DNA of 64,000 nucleotides from Bradyrhizobium agreste (lineage in GTDB: Bacteria; Pseudomonadota; Alphaproteobacteria; Rhizobiales; Xanthobacteraceae), in contig NZ_JACCHP010000005.1 in NCBI RefSeq assembly GCF_016031625.1, positions 62,001 to 126,000 on the forward strand, given 5' to 3'. Position numbers and translations under genes: made by a program. The notes under the pieces were generated by a model that ran no database searches, had not been told where the DNA came from, and was given only the letters and a program-made list of their open reading frames with translations. This document shows positions 33,818 through 42,900 of this stretch, one piece after another. The number at the start of each line of letters is the position of its first letter. The stretch's first letter is position 1.

Positions 33818-34402
33818 TCAGCTTTGCTCGGTCTTGTTCTTCGCAGCGCGATCCGATGCGGCGGTGTTGCCGCCGCCGACACTCATCCGATTGAGGGACA
33901 GCCGCATGCCCTGCGTCGGCGCCGGCGCGCGCTTGGAGCTGAGCGTGCGCGAATTCACGCCCATCCAGGAGATTTCGGACGACAGGCGGCCATATTCGAT
34001 CTTGGGGCAGCGGTTCATGACCACCTTGATACCGACTGATTCCGCCTTCGCCGCCGCCGCGTCGTCGCGCGCGCCGAGCTGCATCCAGATCACCTTCGGC
34101 AGCGGGTTGAGCGTGAGCGCCTCCTCGACAACAGGCATGATGTGGCTGGAGTTGCGGAAGATGTCGATCATGTCGACGGGACGGCCGATGTCCGACAGCG
34201 ACGCGACGAACGGCTTGCCGAGCAGCTCCTTGCCGACATGGCCGGGATTAACCGGGATCATGTCGTAGCCGCGCTGCATCAGGTATTTGAACGCGAAATA
34301 GCTCGGCCGCACGTTGACCGGCGAGGCCCCGACCATCGCGATCGATTTCACGCTGTTGAGGATGCCGCGGATGTAATTGTCGGGATAGGCGTCGTGGTTC
34401 AT
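33818..34402 (-). CDS. CoA-binding domain protein (YccU-like)
   Basis: A 194-residue protein whose first ~140 residues form a CoA-binding Rossmann domain: SIAMVGASPVNVRPSYFAFK, MIPVNPGHVGKELLG, VDMIDIFRNSSHIMPVVEEAL and KVIWMQLGARDDAAAAKAE. The C-terminal ~45 residues are polar and look disordered. Close relatives are often found next to O-acetylhomoserine sulfhydrylase genes, as here, and probably share its transcript. The ligand and function are unestablished. Confidence 0.85.
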   Translation of the reverse strand: MNHDAYPDNYIRGILNSVKSIAMVGASPVNVRPSYFAFKYLMQRGYDMIPVNPGHVGKELLGKPFVASLSDIGRPVDMIDIFRNSSHIMPVVEEALTLNPLPKVIWMQLGARDDAAAAKAESVGIKVVMNRCPKIEYGRLSSEISWMGVNSRTLSSKRAPAPTQGMRLSLNRMSVGGGNTAASDRAAKNKTEQS

Positions 34403-34416
34403 CTTTTTCTTTCTCT

Positions 34417-34498
34417 CGTCATTCCGGGGCGATGCGCAGCATCGAACCCGGAATCTCGAGATTCCGGGTTCGGCTCTGCGAGCCGCCCCGGAATGACA
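34417..34498. repeat. Inverted repeat, GTCATTCCGGGGC class (second copy)
   Basis: Arms CGTCATTCCGGGGCGATG and its complement ending CCCCGGAATGACA, with inner GAACCCGGAATC/GATTCCGGGTTC. It is a shorter relative of 32295-32394, only 2 kb away, placed between the enoyl-CoA hydratase and CoA-binding genes. Confidence 0.85.
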
Positions 34499-34509
34499 GT
34501 GCTAGTGTT

Positions 34510-35334
34510 TCACTCATCCCGCCATGTCGGCGCGCGCTTCTCGATGAAGGCCTTGATGCCTTCCTCGGCGTCGCGCGCCATCATGTTCTCGGTCATCACC
34601 TCTGCGGCATAGCGATAAGCGTCCGCAAGGCTCATGTCGGCCTGGCGGTAGAAGGCCTCCTTGCCGAGCTTGATCGTGTAGGCGGATTTCAACGCGACCT
34701 GTTGCGCAAGCTCGATCGCGGCGCCGAGTTCGGTGCCGGCGGGAACGACGCGATTGACGAGGCCGATCTCGTGGGCGCGTTCGGCCGTGACAGGCTCGCC
34801 CGTCAGCAGCATCTCCATGGCCTGCTTGCGCGGGACGTTGCGCGACAGCGCCACCATCGGCGTCGAGCAGAACAGGCCGATGTCGACGCCGGGTGTGGCG
34901 AACTTCGCCTCGTCCGATGCGATCGCGAGATCGCAGCTGGCGACGAGCTGGCAGCCCGCCGCGGTGGCGATGCCCTGAACGGCAGCGACCACGGGCTTGG
35001 GCAGACGCACGATCGCCTGCATCATGGCACTGCACGCCGTCATGATCTGCGCAAAATAAGCCCGGCCGCGATCCGCATCGGTGCGGCGCGCGGTCAGTTC
35101 CTTCAGGTCGTGGCCGGCGGAAAAAGCGGGGCCGTTGGCGGCGATGACGGCCGCACGGATGTGCTTGTCTTCCGCGATGGCGTTGAGGCTCGCATGCAGC
35201 TGTCCGATCATCGCCTCCGAGAGGCTGTTGCGCGCCGCTGGTCGGTTCAGTGTGAGCACAGCGACGCTGCCGACGATCTCGCGCAGCAGGATCGGCGATT
35301 GCGGGGAGGGAGCGCGGGCGGCGTGGACGGACAT
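34510..35334 (-). CDS. Enoyl-CoA hydratase/isomerase family protein
   Basis: A 274-residue crotonase-fold protein from the ATG at 35334. The CoA-binding and oxyanion-hole segments are present: NSLSEAMIGQLHASLN, AFSAGHDLKELT and VQGIATAAGCQLVASCDLAIA. The Glu pair of classical crotonase is altered: the first position lies in TAAGCQLV rather than GGGCEL, and the second region reads VDIGLFCSTPMVAL. This suggests a subfamily with a different reaction. The frame is open further upstream without family similarity. It is divergent from the thioesterase gene at 35420. Confidence 0.85.
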   Translation of the reverse strand: MSVHAARAPSPQSPILLREIVGSVAVLTLNRPAARNSLSEAMIGQLHASLNAIAEDKHIRAAVIAANGPAFSAGHDLKELTARRTDADRGRAYFAQIMTACSAMMQAIVRLPKPVVAAVQGIATAAGCQLVASCDLAIASDEAKFATPGVDIGLFCSTPMVALSRNVPRKQAMEMLLTGEPVTAERAHEIGLVNRVVPAGTELGAAIELAQQVALKSAYTIKLGKEAFYRQADMSLADAYRYAAEVMTENMMARDAEEGIKAFIEKRAPTWRDE

Positions 35335-35419
35335 TGACGCGATTTCCGCTAAATGATTGCAATTGGATGACACCGATAACTTAATGTAACAGGGCACGCG
35401 AAGCGAGGGTGGGGACGGC

Positions 35420-35848
35420 ATGGCGTTAGCGAAAATGAGCGTGGCGGAGCTGGAGCAGTTCCTCCGTGTCGAGTTTCCCCAGGCCTTCAGCGGTGACGAC
35501 ATCACGATCGAGAGCGCAGACGGCCAGACCAGCCTCTTGCGCCAGCGCTACAGCGAACGGATGCTGCGGCCCGGCGGAACCGTGTCCGGCCCGACGCTGA
35601 TGGCGCTCGCGGATTTCGCGATGTACGTGGTGCTGCTGTCCGCGATCGGGCCGATCGGGCTCGCGGTCACCACCAATCTCAACATCAACTTCCTGCGCAA
35701 GGGCCAGCCCGGGCAGGACGTGCTGGCCGAGGCCCGGCTGCTCAAGCTCGGCAAGCGCCTTGCGGTCGGGGAGGTGAACCTCTTGTCCGGAACCTCAGCC
35801 GACCCGATCGCCCATGTCACCTCGACCTATTCCATTCCAAATGTTTGA
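35420..35848 (+). CDS. PaaI-type thioesterase (hotdog fold)
   Basis: A 142-residue protein with the hotdog pattern: YSERMLRPGGTVSGPTLMAL covers the catalytic N/G-type loop and hotdog helix. LAVTTNLNINFLRKGQPGQDV is the core strand with the conserved N-x-N-F. It would hydrolyse acyl-CoA thioesters. It is divergent from the enoyl-CoA hydratase gene, so both may act on acyl-CoAs. The substrate is unknown. Confidence 0.82.
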   Translation: MALAKMSVAELEQFLRVEFPQAFSGDDITIESADGQTSLLRQRYSERMLRPGGTVSGPTLMALADFAMYVVLLSAIGPIGLAVTTNLNINFLRKGQPGQDVLAEARLLKLGKRLAVGEVNLLSGTSADPIAHVTSTYSIPNV

Positions 35849-35920
35849 GCTTTTTGCAGGTAATATCGCACCATATTTTTAAGTCATTGATTTTACGCGA
35901 CTAATTTCCGTTCTGAGGCA

Positions 35921-35949
35921 TTGACCGTTGCGCCGCTCTTCTCTAGAAA
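35921..35949 (+). promoter_or_regulatory. Sigma-70-type promoter of rplM-rpsI
   Basis: TTGACC (35921-35926) and TAGAAA (35944-35949) are spaced by exactly 17 bases. Transcription would start near 35956, leaving a ~50-base leader before rplM. Confidence 0.6.
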
Positions 35950-36004
35950 CCCGCGCAGTCCGGCGCGGTGTTCGCGCCGATGTCTCCCTCACGGAAATTC
36001 TGAC

Positions 36005-36469
36005 ATGAAAACCTTTTCGGCAAAGCCGGCCGAGGTGACGAAGAAGTGGGTGCTGATCGACGCCAAGGGTCTGGTCGTCGGCCGTCTCGCCACCATCGTC
36101 GCCATGCGCCTGCGCGGCAAGCACCTCCCGACCTACACCCCGCACGTCGATTGCGGCGACAACGTCATCATCATCAACGCGCAGCATGCGGTCCTCACCG
36201 GTCGCAAGCGCGAGCAGAAGACCTACTATAAGCACACCGGTTACGTCGGCCACGTCAAGGAGCGCACCGCGCGTCAGATCCTCGAGGGCCGTCATCCCGA
36301 GCGGGTGCTCGAGAAGGCCATCGAGCGCATGATCCCGCGTGGTCCGCTCGGCCGCGTCCAGATGGGCAACTTGCGCGTCTACGGCGGGGCTGATCATCCG
36401 CACGAGGCGCAGCAGCCCGAGAAGATCGACATCGCCAAGTTGAACCGCAAGAACATGAGGGCCGCATAA
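36005..36469 (+). CDS. rplM: 50S ribosomal protein L13
   Basis: A 154-residue protein with the L13 sequence pattern: [20 protein letters not shown], the [16 protein letters not shown] block, [13 protein letters not shown] and [21 protein letters not shown]13 is an early assembly protein of the large subunit and binds 23S rRNA. It is followed one base later by rpsI, the universal rplM-rpsI operon. The ATG at 36005 is the natural start. Confidence 0.98.
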   Translation: MKTFSAKPAEVTKKWVLIDAKGLVVGRLATIVAMRLRGKHLPTYTPHVDCGDNVIIINAQHAVLTGRKREQKTYYKHTGYVGHVKERTARQILEGRHPERVLEKAIERMIPRGPLGRVQMGNLRVYGGADHPHEAQQPEKIDIAKLNRKNMRAA

Positions 36470-36470
36470 C

Positions 36471-36950
36471 ATGGCCGAATCCATCCAGTCGCTCGACCAG
36501 CTCTCGCAGCTCAAGACGGCGGCCGCGCCCGAGGCGCCCAAGCACGAGAAGAAGGTCGACAAGTTCAACCGCGCCTATGCGACCGGCAAGCGCAAGGACG
36601 CGGTCGCCCGGGTCTGGATCAAGCCGGGTGCCGGCAAGGTCACCGTCAACTCGCGCGAGGTCGAGGTCTATTTCGCCCGTCCCGTGCTGCGCATGATGAT
36701 CGAGCAGCCGTTCTCCGTGGCCCAGCGTTCGGGCCAGTACGACGTGATCTGCACCGTCGCCGGTGGCGGTCTGTCCGGCCAGGCCGGCGCGGTCCGTCAC
36801 GGCATCTCCAAGGCGCTCACCTATTTCGAGCCGGAGCTGCGCGGCGTGCTCAAGAAGGGCGGCTTCCTCACCCGCGACTCGCGCGTGGTCGAGCGCAAGA
36901 AGTACGGCAAGGCCAAGGCCCGCCGCTCCTTCCAGTTCTCGAAGCGTTAA
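36471..36950 (+). CDS. rpsI: 30S ribosomal protein S9
   Basis: A 159-residue protein. The S9 core begins at [39 protein letters not shown] and the basic C-terminal tail ending FQFSKR follow. The tail reaches the P-site tRNA in the ribosome. The ~30-residue acidic/Ala-rich N-terminal extension is usual in Rhizobiales. It is translationally coupled to rplM and followed by a strong terminator. Confidence 0.98.
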   Translation: MAESIQSLDQLSQLKTAAAPEAPKHEKKVDKFNRAYATGKRKDAVARVWIKPGAGKVTVNSREVEVYFARPVLRMMIEQPFSVAQRSGQYDVICTVAGGGLSGQAGAVRHGISKALTYFEPELRGVLKKGGFLTRDSRVVERKKYGKAKARRSFQFSKR

Positions 36951-36995
36951 TCGCTTCTGTCGCATTCGCCGCGAAAGCGGCTTCAATGAGATGCA

Positions 36996-37023
36996 AAAGG
37001 GCGCTGATTTCAGCGCCCTTTTT
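36996..37023 (+). terminator. Rho-independent terminator of rplM-rpsI
   Basis: An 11-bp perfect stem (AAAGGGCGCTG/CAGCGCCCTTT) with a four-base ATTT loop leads into a T-run, 46 bases after the rpsI stop. Confidence 0.92.
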
Positions 37024-37180
37024 GTTGTTCGTTTGTATGCAAATTCATAGCGTGTTTCCCGAAAACTTAGGGATCGGCGAAAACCTGAATGGAACCCGCT
37101 GCGACCTAGCGTCGCTTTCGGAAGGGCGCGCAAATCGGCTGGGCCGATCGCGTAACTGCTATGTTCTAGAGGGGGCCGAC

Positions 37181-38401
37181 ATGATGTCGCTCGATAGCAT
37201 CACGCTCTATTTGGTCGCCACCATGGTCGCCGCACTGCTCGGCGCCATGATGGTGTTTTTCGGCAAGCAGGAGAACAGCCCGGCGCTGAAATGGTGGGGC
37301 ACCGCCTATCTGCTCGGTGCCGTCTCCGTCGCGCTATGGACCGCGGCGGGGGACAGGCTGGGCCCGCAAATTTGCCTCGCACTGAACGCCGTCGGTTTCG
37401 TCGCCTGCGGCATGGTCTGGAACGCGGCGCGCGTCTTCCACGGCCGCAAGCCGAACTGGCCGGGGCTCGTCCTCGGCGCGCTCGCCTGGGTCGCAGCTGC
37501 GACGCTGCTCGATCCCACAGCGTCGATGCTGCGCATGCTCGTCGGCGCCGGCATCGTCTCGGTGTACGCGGCGCTGACTGCGAGCGAGCTCTGGACCGAA
37601 CGGCGCAAGAGCGTGCAACGGCGCTGGCCCGCCTTCGTGATGCCGGTGATGCACGGCTGCGTGTTGATGCTGCCGATCCTGATCGGCAGCTTCCTGCGCC
37701 CGCATGATGCCGGCTTCTCCGCCAGCATCTGGGTCACCGTGTTCGCGGTCGAGCTCATCCTCTATGCCGTCGGTACCGTGTTCGTGATCTTCATGCTGGT
37801 GTCGGAACGCACCGTCACCGCGCACCGGACTGCGGCATCGACCGATCCCTTGACCGGCATGCTCAACCGGCGCGGCTTCTCGGAGGCCTGTGCGCGCGTG
37901 ATCGAGCGCGAGGCCAAGGCCGGGCGGCCGGTGACCGTCATGATCTTCGACATCGACCACTTCAAGTCGATCAACGACCGCTTCGGCCATCCCGCGGGCG
38001 ATGAGATGCTGAAGCTGTTCTCGACCGTCGTGGTCAGCAACTTGCGCATCTCCGACCTGTCCGGCCGCATCGGCGGCGAGGAGTTCGCCGCGCTATTGCC
38101 GTGCGCGCTGGAGGAGGGCGTGCTTGTCGCCGAGCGCGTGCGCGAGGCGTTCGAGACCTCCGGCGTCGTCGTCGACGAAGGTCCGGTCGATACCACCGTC
38201 AGCATCGGCGTTGCCGGAGGTCCGGCCGGCACCGAACTCGAGGTGCTGCTGGCCTCGGCGGACACCGCGCTCTACCAGGCCAAGCGCGGCGGCCGCAACC
38301 GCGTCGAGGCGGCCGAGGAGCTGCCGCTGTCGCTGGAGAACTGGCGACGCCAGAGCGCGGCGCGGGCCGGCGCATCGCAGGCGCGCCCGGCCACCGCGTG
38401 A
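37181..38401 (+). CDS. Membrane-bound diguanylate cyclase (GGDEF)
   Basis: A 406-residue protein. Six or so membrane helices occupy the first ~210 residues and act as an uncharacterised sensor. The GGDEF domain follows: DPLTGMLNRRGF, the metal-binding FDIDHFKSINDRFGH and the active-site GGEEF at 298-302. RISD at 289-292, exactly five residues earlier, is the inhibitory I-site for c-di-GMP feedback. It should therefore make c-di-GMP from GTP and be product-inhibited. The ATG at 37181 follows GAGGGGG; upstream codons of the open frame cover the terminator and are not translated. Confidence 0.93.
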   Translation: MMSLDSITLYLVATMVAALLGAMMVFFGKQENSPALKWWGTAYLLGAVSVALWTAAGDRLGPQICLALNAVGFVACGMVWNAARVFHGRKPNWPGLVLGALAWVAAATLLDPTASMLRMLVGAGIVSVYAALTASELWTERRKSVQRRWPAFVMPVMHGCVLMLPILIGSFLRPHDAGFSASIWVTVFAVELILYAVGTVFVIFMLVSERTVTAHRTAASTDPLTGMLNRRGFSEACARVIEREAKAGRPVTVMIFDIDHFKSINDRFGHPAGDEMLKLFSTVVVSNLRISDLSGRIGGEEFAALLPCALEEGVLVAERVREAFETSGVVVDEGPVDTTVSIGVAGGPAGTELEVLLASADTALYQAKRGGRNRVEAAEELPLSLENWRRQSAARAGASQARPATA

Positions 38402-38461
38402 GAATGCAGGGCGGGCTTGCGGTAAATCTCTGTTTACCATTCGATCCCTACCATCGTGGCC

Positions 38462-38698
38462 ATGGAATCGATCCGTCGACAGAATCCGCAAGCCGCCCTG
38501 ATGTCGCTCGAGGCCGAGGCTGCCTCGGCCCGCGGCGGTTTCGCCTGTCTGTTCTCCACCGCGGATGAATACGAGACGGCGCTGATCTCCGAGCGCCGCG
38601 CGCAAGGACGCTACACGCAGCACCGCAGCTACTGGCCGTTCGTGTTGTTCGCGGGTTGTGCGCTGATCGTGACGGGCACCGTCCTGCTGTTTGCCTGA
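38462..38698 (+). CDS. Small single-span membrane protein of unknown function
   Basis: A 78-residue protein with a polar N-terminal half (MSLEAEAASARGGFACLFST, EYETALISERRAQGRYTQHR) and one C-terminal helix (WPFVLFAGCALIVTGTVLLF). I do not recognise the family. The gene is 60 bases behind the diguanylate cyclase, on the same strand, with a terminator after it, so the two may be co-transcribed. Confidence 0.6.
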   Translation: MESIRRQNPQAALMSLEAEAASARGGFACLFSTADEYETALISERRAQGRYTQHRSYWPFVLFAGCALIVTGTVLLFA

Positions 38699-38722
38699 CG
38701 TATCAGCAATTTGGCCGGGCAG

Positions 38723-38745
38723 GGCGCCGTTTCGGCGCCTTTTTC
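38723..38745 (+). terminator. Rho-independent terminator
   Basis: A GGCGCCG/CGGCGCC stem with a three-base loop is followed by TTTTTC. It closes the diguanylate cyclase transcript. Confidence 0.85.
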
Positions 38746-38798
38746 TTTGGCGCCGGCTACGCTAGACACGGGCATCGAACAAACAGGGTGGAAAGCCG

Positions 38799-39095
38799 AT
38801 GATCACCGAGATCGCGCAAATCGATGTCAAGCCGGGCAGCGAGAAGGACTTCGAGGCGGCCGTTGCCAAGGCCAAGGCCGCTTTCGGCCGCTCCAAGGGC
38901 TTTCACGGCTTCGAGCTGCACAAGTCGATCGAGAAGCCGCAGCGTTACCGGCTGATGGTGAAATGGGCGACGCTGGAGAACCACACCGTGGACTTCCGCG
39001 GCTCGGAGAATTTCACGGAATGGCGCGGCCTGGTCGGCCAGTATTTTGCCGCGCCTCCCGAGGTCGAGCACACCGAGACCGTGCTAACGACCTGA
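38799..39095 (+). CDS. Antibiotic biosynthesis monooxygenase (ABM) family protein
   Basis: A 98-residue dimeric alpha-beta-barrel protein. The ABM pattern is clear: ITEIAQIDVKPGSEKDFEAA, FGRSKGFHGFELHKSIEKP and YRLMVKWATLENHTVDFRGSE with the conserved W and H. Members include small quinol or heme oxygenases and proteins without proven activity. It has its own transcript here, following a terminator and ending at a dispersed repeat. Confidence 0.85.
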   Translation: MITEIAQIDVKPGSEKDFEAAVAKAKAAFGRSKGFHGFELHKSIEKPQRYRLMVKWATLENHTVDFRGSENFTEWRGLVGQYFAAPPEVEHTETVLTT

Positions 39096-39109
39096 GGCTT
39101 TATGTCGGG

Positions 39110-39180
39110 AGCATGATCTTGTCGGAAAACCGCTCCACACTTTGCGCTAACGCGGCCCTTCGGGTCCGGATCATGCTCTA
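39110..39180. repeat. GCATGATC-type interspersed palindrome
   Basis: AGCATGATC (39110-39118) pairs with GATCATGCT (39169-39177), enclosing GTCGGAAAACCGCTCCACAC and a nested GCGGCCC/GGGTCCG hairpin. It is the second copy of the unit seen at 10340-10388 and overlaps the last codon of the AI-2E gene. Confidence 0.85.
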
Positions 39181-40329
39181 GGCCGCCTCCGCTAGAGCCG
39201 GCGCCTCATACGTCTTGACATGGTCGATCATGACCTTGGCGATCGCGACCAGCGGGAGCGCCAGCGCCAGGCCCCAGATGCCGAACACGACGCCGAGCAG
39301 GATCTGGAACGCGAACAGCGTGGCCGGCGGGATGTCGAGTGCCTGCCGCTGCAGGATCGGCGTCAGCACGTAGCTTTCCATGGCGTGCACGCCCATGAAG
39401 AGCAGAAACGCCGATAGCGCCGCGATCCAGCCCGAGGCGAGGCTCGCCAGCACCACGACGACGCCGGCGATGATGGCTCCGACGGTCGGGATGAAGGCCA
39501 GGAGGCCCGCCTGGATCCCTAAGATGAATGCGCCGGGGATGCCGATGACGGCAAGTCCTATCCAGGTCACGGCGCCGACCGCGATCATGACGATGATCTG
39601 GGCGATCAGCCAGCGCTCGAGCGTTTCGGCGATACGGTCGATGACGAGGGCGACACGGGTGCGGTGCCGCGCCGGCGCCAGGAACAGCAGGCCGTCATGA
39701 TAGACGCTGGGCTGGGCGGCGAAGGCGAGGCCCAGGAACAGCACGATGAAGATGTTGCCGACGCCGTGAATGGTGCCGAGCAGCAGCTTGAGGGTCTGGC
39801 TCACGATCGCCCCGCCGCTCGAGGCGAGCGTGCCGGCACTAGGCAGCGGCGGCCGCGAAGGCGTTGCCGGCGCGGGCGTCGCCTCCGAGGACGCGTTGGT
39901 TGCGGACTCCGGCGCAGCGTTGCCGAGATCGAAGAAGCTGGTGTCGATGCCGTGGTTCTCGAGGAAGGACCTGACATTGGTGATCTGCGACTTGATGGTC
40001 TTGCTCAGGAGGGAGGCCTGTTCGGCAATGGTGGCGCCGCCGAGATAGGCGACGCCCGCCAGCAGCAGAGCGAGCGCGACGCACACGATAGCAAGCCGCA
40101 TTGTGTGAGGCAGCTGGACCCGGCGACCGAGCGCATTGACCAGCGCGTTGAGACCGAGCCCGAGCAGCATGCCGGTGAAGATCAGCAGCAGGGTGGCCGC
40201 AAAATACCAGGTGAAGGCGAGCAGCGCGGTGAACAGCACGACGCCGATGCCTCCGACTGTGATCGCCCAGGCCTGATCCCGCGCGAGGTCGGCACGGGCG
40301 CGGGATCGTTCATCTGCGGGAAAGGTCAC
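39178..40329 (-). CDS. AI-2E family transporter (YdiK/PerM-like)
   Basis: A 383-residue membrane protein with about eight helices. The AI-2E family signs are an N-terminal helix pair (WAITVGGIGVVLFTALLAFT and TLLLIFTGMLLGLGLNAL), a variable soluble loop (~125-170, Ala/Pro/Ser-rich), the amphipathic ERWLIAQIIVM region and GIPGAFILGIQAGLLAFIPTVGA-type core motif (here as GLLAFIPTVGAIIAG). Members have been linked to autoinducer export and Na+/H+ antiport, so the cargo is uncertain. It is divergent from the amidotransferase at 40544. Confidence 0.87.
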   Translation of the reverse strand: MTFPADERSRARADLARDQAWAITVGGIGVVLFTALLAFTWYFAATLLLIFTGMLLGLGLNALVNALGRRVQLPHTMRLAIVCVALALLLAGVAYLGGATIAEQASLLSKTIKSQITNVRSFLENHGIDTSFFDLGNAAPESATNASSEATPAPATPSRPPLPSAGTLASSGGAIVSQTLKLLLGTIHGVGNIFIVLFLGLAFAAQPSVYHDGLLFLAPARHRTRVALVIDRIAETLERWLIAQIIVMIAVGAVTWIGLAVIGIPGAFILGIQAGLLAFIPTVGAIIAGVVVVLASLASGWIAALSAFLLFMGVHAMESYVLTPILQRQALDIPPATLFAFQILLGVVFGIWGLALALPLVAIAKVMIDHVKTYEAPALAEAA

Positions 40330-40543
40330 ATCGTATCCTGTCTCTTGGTGGCGGCAATTGGGGCACTCTTTCGCGAAATCCCGGCAGGGATCAAGCGGCG
40401 CGCACCGGTTCGGGTGCCGGCCCGGTCCAGGCCCGGCATTTGCGCGAAAATAGCATTGCCGTCCCGCGATCCCCTCTGTTGAATTTGTTCCATCGGAGGG
40501 GCATGTTCGGGGAATCTTCTTATCAGGAGGCGCGGAACGACAG

Positions 40544-41317
40544 ATGAGAAAGCCGGTCGTCGGCGTGATCGGGAATTCCCATCGCGTCGAAAATCGATTT
40601 CAGGTCCAGATGGTTGGCGAGCGAAACCTGCGCGCCGTGGCCGAAGTCTCCGGCGGCTTGCCGCTGATGTTCGCAGGCTCGCCCGACATCACCGATATCC
40701 CGGCGCTGCTCGATACCGTGGACGGCATCATCCTGACCGGGGCCCGGGCCAACGTTCACCCGACCCGCTTCAACGTCGATCCCTGCGAAAAGCACGAGCC
40801 CTACGACATCCACCGCGACGAGGTCGCTCTGGCGCTTTCGGTCGCCTGCGTCGCCCGCGGCATCCCGCTGTTCGGCATCTGCCGCGGCCTGCAGGAGATG
40901 AACGTCGCCTTCGGCGGCTCGCTGCATCCCGAGATCCGCGAGATCCCCGGCCGCATGAACCACCGCATGCCCCGGCTCGAGAACGGCGAGATCCATCCTG
41001 ATCCGACCGTGGTGTTCGCCGATCGTCACGACGTCGAGCTGACGCCTGGCGGCGCCTTCGCCACGATTCTCGGCTGCGAGAAGATCCGGGTCAATTCGCT
41101 GCACGGGCAGGGCATCCTGGAGCCGGGCAAACGCGTGCTGATCGAGGGCATCGCCGAGGACGGCACCATCGAGGCGATCCGCATCGCGGACGCCCCGAGC
41201 TTTGCGCTCGGCGTGCAATGGCACGCGGAGTACGACCCGCAGCACAATCCAATCAACCGCAAGCTGTTCGAGGCCTTTGGCGAGGCGATGGTGACAAGGC
41301 AGAAGGCGGCGGCGTAG
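40544..41317 (+). CDS. Gamma-glutamyl-gamma-aminobutyrate hydrolase (PuuD-like class I amidotransferase)
   Basis: A 257-residue peptidase C26 protein. The catalytic cysteine is Cys113 in PLFGICRGLQEMNVAFGG, the glycine-rich substrate loop is DGIILTGARANVHP, and the His/Glu pair lies in GVQWHAEYDP. PuuD cleaves gamma-glutamyl-GABA in putrescine breakdown. No other puu genes are nearby, so the substrate may be another gamma-glutamyl amide. The ATG at 40544 is preceded by AGGAGGCG. Confidence 0.9.
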   Translation: MRKPVVGVIGNSHRVENRFQVQMVGERNLRAVAEVSGGLPLMFAGSPDITDIPALLDTVDGIILTGARANVHPTRFNVDPCEKHEPYDIHRDEVALALSVACVARGIPLFGICRGLQEMNVAFGGSLHPEIREIPGRMNHRMPRLENGEIHPDPTVVFADRHDVELTPGGAFATILGCEKIRVNSLHGQGILEPGKRVLIEGIAEDGTIEAIRIADAPSFALGVQWHAEYDPQHNPINRKLFEAFGEAMVTRQKAAA

Positions 41318-41543
41318 GCGGAGCGCGCAGCGAGAGGACTTCGGGCAGTCACTCGGCCAGTGACTTCACGCTCGTTTCCCGGACAAGCTGCAACGCGTGA
41401 GCGTTGCTGCGCAGAGCCGGGACCCAGGGCCCCTCGTGCGACATGGGCCCCGGCTCGATGGGCGCGTGTATGCCACAAATCCGAAATTCGGAAGGGAGGC
41501 CGATCCCGATTTTGCTGGAGCGCAGGTAGCTCGCGAGTGGCCA

Positions 41544-41768
41544 TTATCCGTTCAAAGCCGCGCGGCCCTGCGCGGTAATGCGGTATTCGGTGTCGCCCGA
41601 TGCTTGGGGGATTGCCTCAACCAGGCCAGACTCTACCAGGCGCGCGACGAGCTCGTGATCGAACAGCGGAGTGCTGATCCACGGTTCGGAAGTTAACTGC
41701 TGCAGAAACGCGCGTTCGATTTCGGTCAGGTCCACGGCTTGCCTCTCCGAGGATAACTCGACGGGCAT
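41544..41768 (-). CDS. Small winged-helix-like hypothetical protein
   Basis: A 74-residue protein. The order IERAFLQQLTSEPWIS, FDHELVARLVESGLVEAI, then YRITAQGRAALNG resembles a compact winged helix: helices followed by the Y-R-I-T-xx-G-R wing common to PadR/MarR-like C termini. Small proteins of this form are widespread in Bradyrhizobium and unassigned. No partner gene is near. Confidence 0.6.
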   Translation of the reverse strand: MPVELSSERQAVDLTEIERAFLQQLTSEPWISTPLFDHELVARLVESGLVEAIPQASGDTEYRITAQGRAALNG

Positions 41769-42001
41769 CAGTGCCGTTCCGCTTCAGCAAGCGGGACAAA
41801 CGGGTGATCTCGGCGGCTAACCTCAACGACACACCCGCCGCAAGGCGGGCCGCCTCAATTGGCCCCTTTGCAGGTCAGCACCAAACCTTGCGACAAGAAC
41901 CACTAGCGCCGATTGCCAGGATCAAATCCGACCGCATCCCATGGGGGCTGGCCGGTCAGTTCAGGCACTCATCACCGAGATCTTCAAGGCGCCGGCTGGC
42001 G

Positions 42002-42379
42002 TTATAGGCCGCCTCGCCCTTCCCAGTAGGTGGGCATCCCATAATACCGGTGGGTTCGCGTTTCCCAGTCTCGATCTTCCCAGGAATCATCGCTGAACTC
42101 AGGCGCGTCTCTCAGCTGTTGCTCGGTGATTTGGGTTCGAAAACCGTCAAGCGACGTATCATATGTCAGAGCGCCCCAGGGAATGGGGTAGTGGCTGTGG
42201 CCCAAGCCAACAAATCCACCAAAGCTCATGACGGCATAGGCCACGCGGCCTGACACCTTGTCGATGATGAGGTGATCAATCTCACCGATATTCGTTCCAT
42301 CAGCTCCATAAACCTTCGTTCCCTGAACGTCCTCGCTCGAGATGCAGTGATGATCCGGGTGGGCTGTTGCGCGGGCCAT
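42002..42379 (-). CDS. PRC-barrel domain protein
   Basis: A 125-residue protein with a PRC-barrel: CISSEDVQGTKVYGADGTNI, GEIDHLIIDKVSGRVAYAVM, then GHSHYPIPWGALTYD. The family occurs in photosynthetic reaction-centre H subunits and in stand-alone stress proteins of rhizobia. The acidic/aromatic C terminus (DDSWEDRDWETRTHRYYG) is typical of the stand-alone group. The gene is monocistronic. Confidence 0.85.
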   Translation of the reverse strand: MARATAHPDHHCISSEDVQGTKVYGADGTNIGEIDHLIIDKVSGRVAYAVMSFGGFVGLGHSHYPIPWGALTYDTSLDGFRTQITEQQLRDAPEFSDDSWEDRDWETRTHRYYGMPTYWEGRGGL

Positions 42380-42900
42380 GACTTTGTCTCCTTCACAGAT
42401 GGTTTTGCTGGCTTAACTCGGCCGCCACGGCGGTGTTCCTGGCCAGGAGAACATGCCGCAGCTCGATCACCAACCTAGCGTCGCTGACATCAATTGTAGC
42501 AACCCAGCCCTGGTCGTTCCGTCCTCCGAGAACAAGCGCCGGACTCGCACAGACGTCAGGGTTGAGCCCTTGCGAAACCCGGTCCCTGCTTTGCGGCAGG
42601 TACAGCGATCTGGGGGTGATGGTGCACTATCCCGGACGGAATAAACCAATCGGTAGGAATTGCTCCGACGCGATTTTCGCGGCTCTGATTTGTTCTTCGG
42701 GAACGAACTGGAGTCGGATGCAGAACGAAAGCTGAAGGCTCCGTGGCGCAAGGTCTATCTCTACCGTGTCGAATCGGTGAAGCGCTCAGGCGGCCGTCTG
42801 GCCTCAGCCCGATCCAGCTCGTTCAACTCGGCTTCGCCGCAGAACGAAGTCATGGAAGCGCAACCGGTGTTGCCGCAAAGGAGGCCGATGTCGGCCTGCC
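42380..42900. other. Intergenic region without a supported gene (521 bases)
   Basis: Several short frames are open, the longest on the + strand from 42660, but none has a recognisable domain or a good ribosome site. The base composition is more even than in the neighbours, as expected for decayed sequence. It adjoins an AraC fragment, so the whole 42.4-43.2 kb stretch looks like gene debris. Confidence 0.4.
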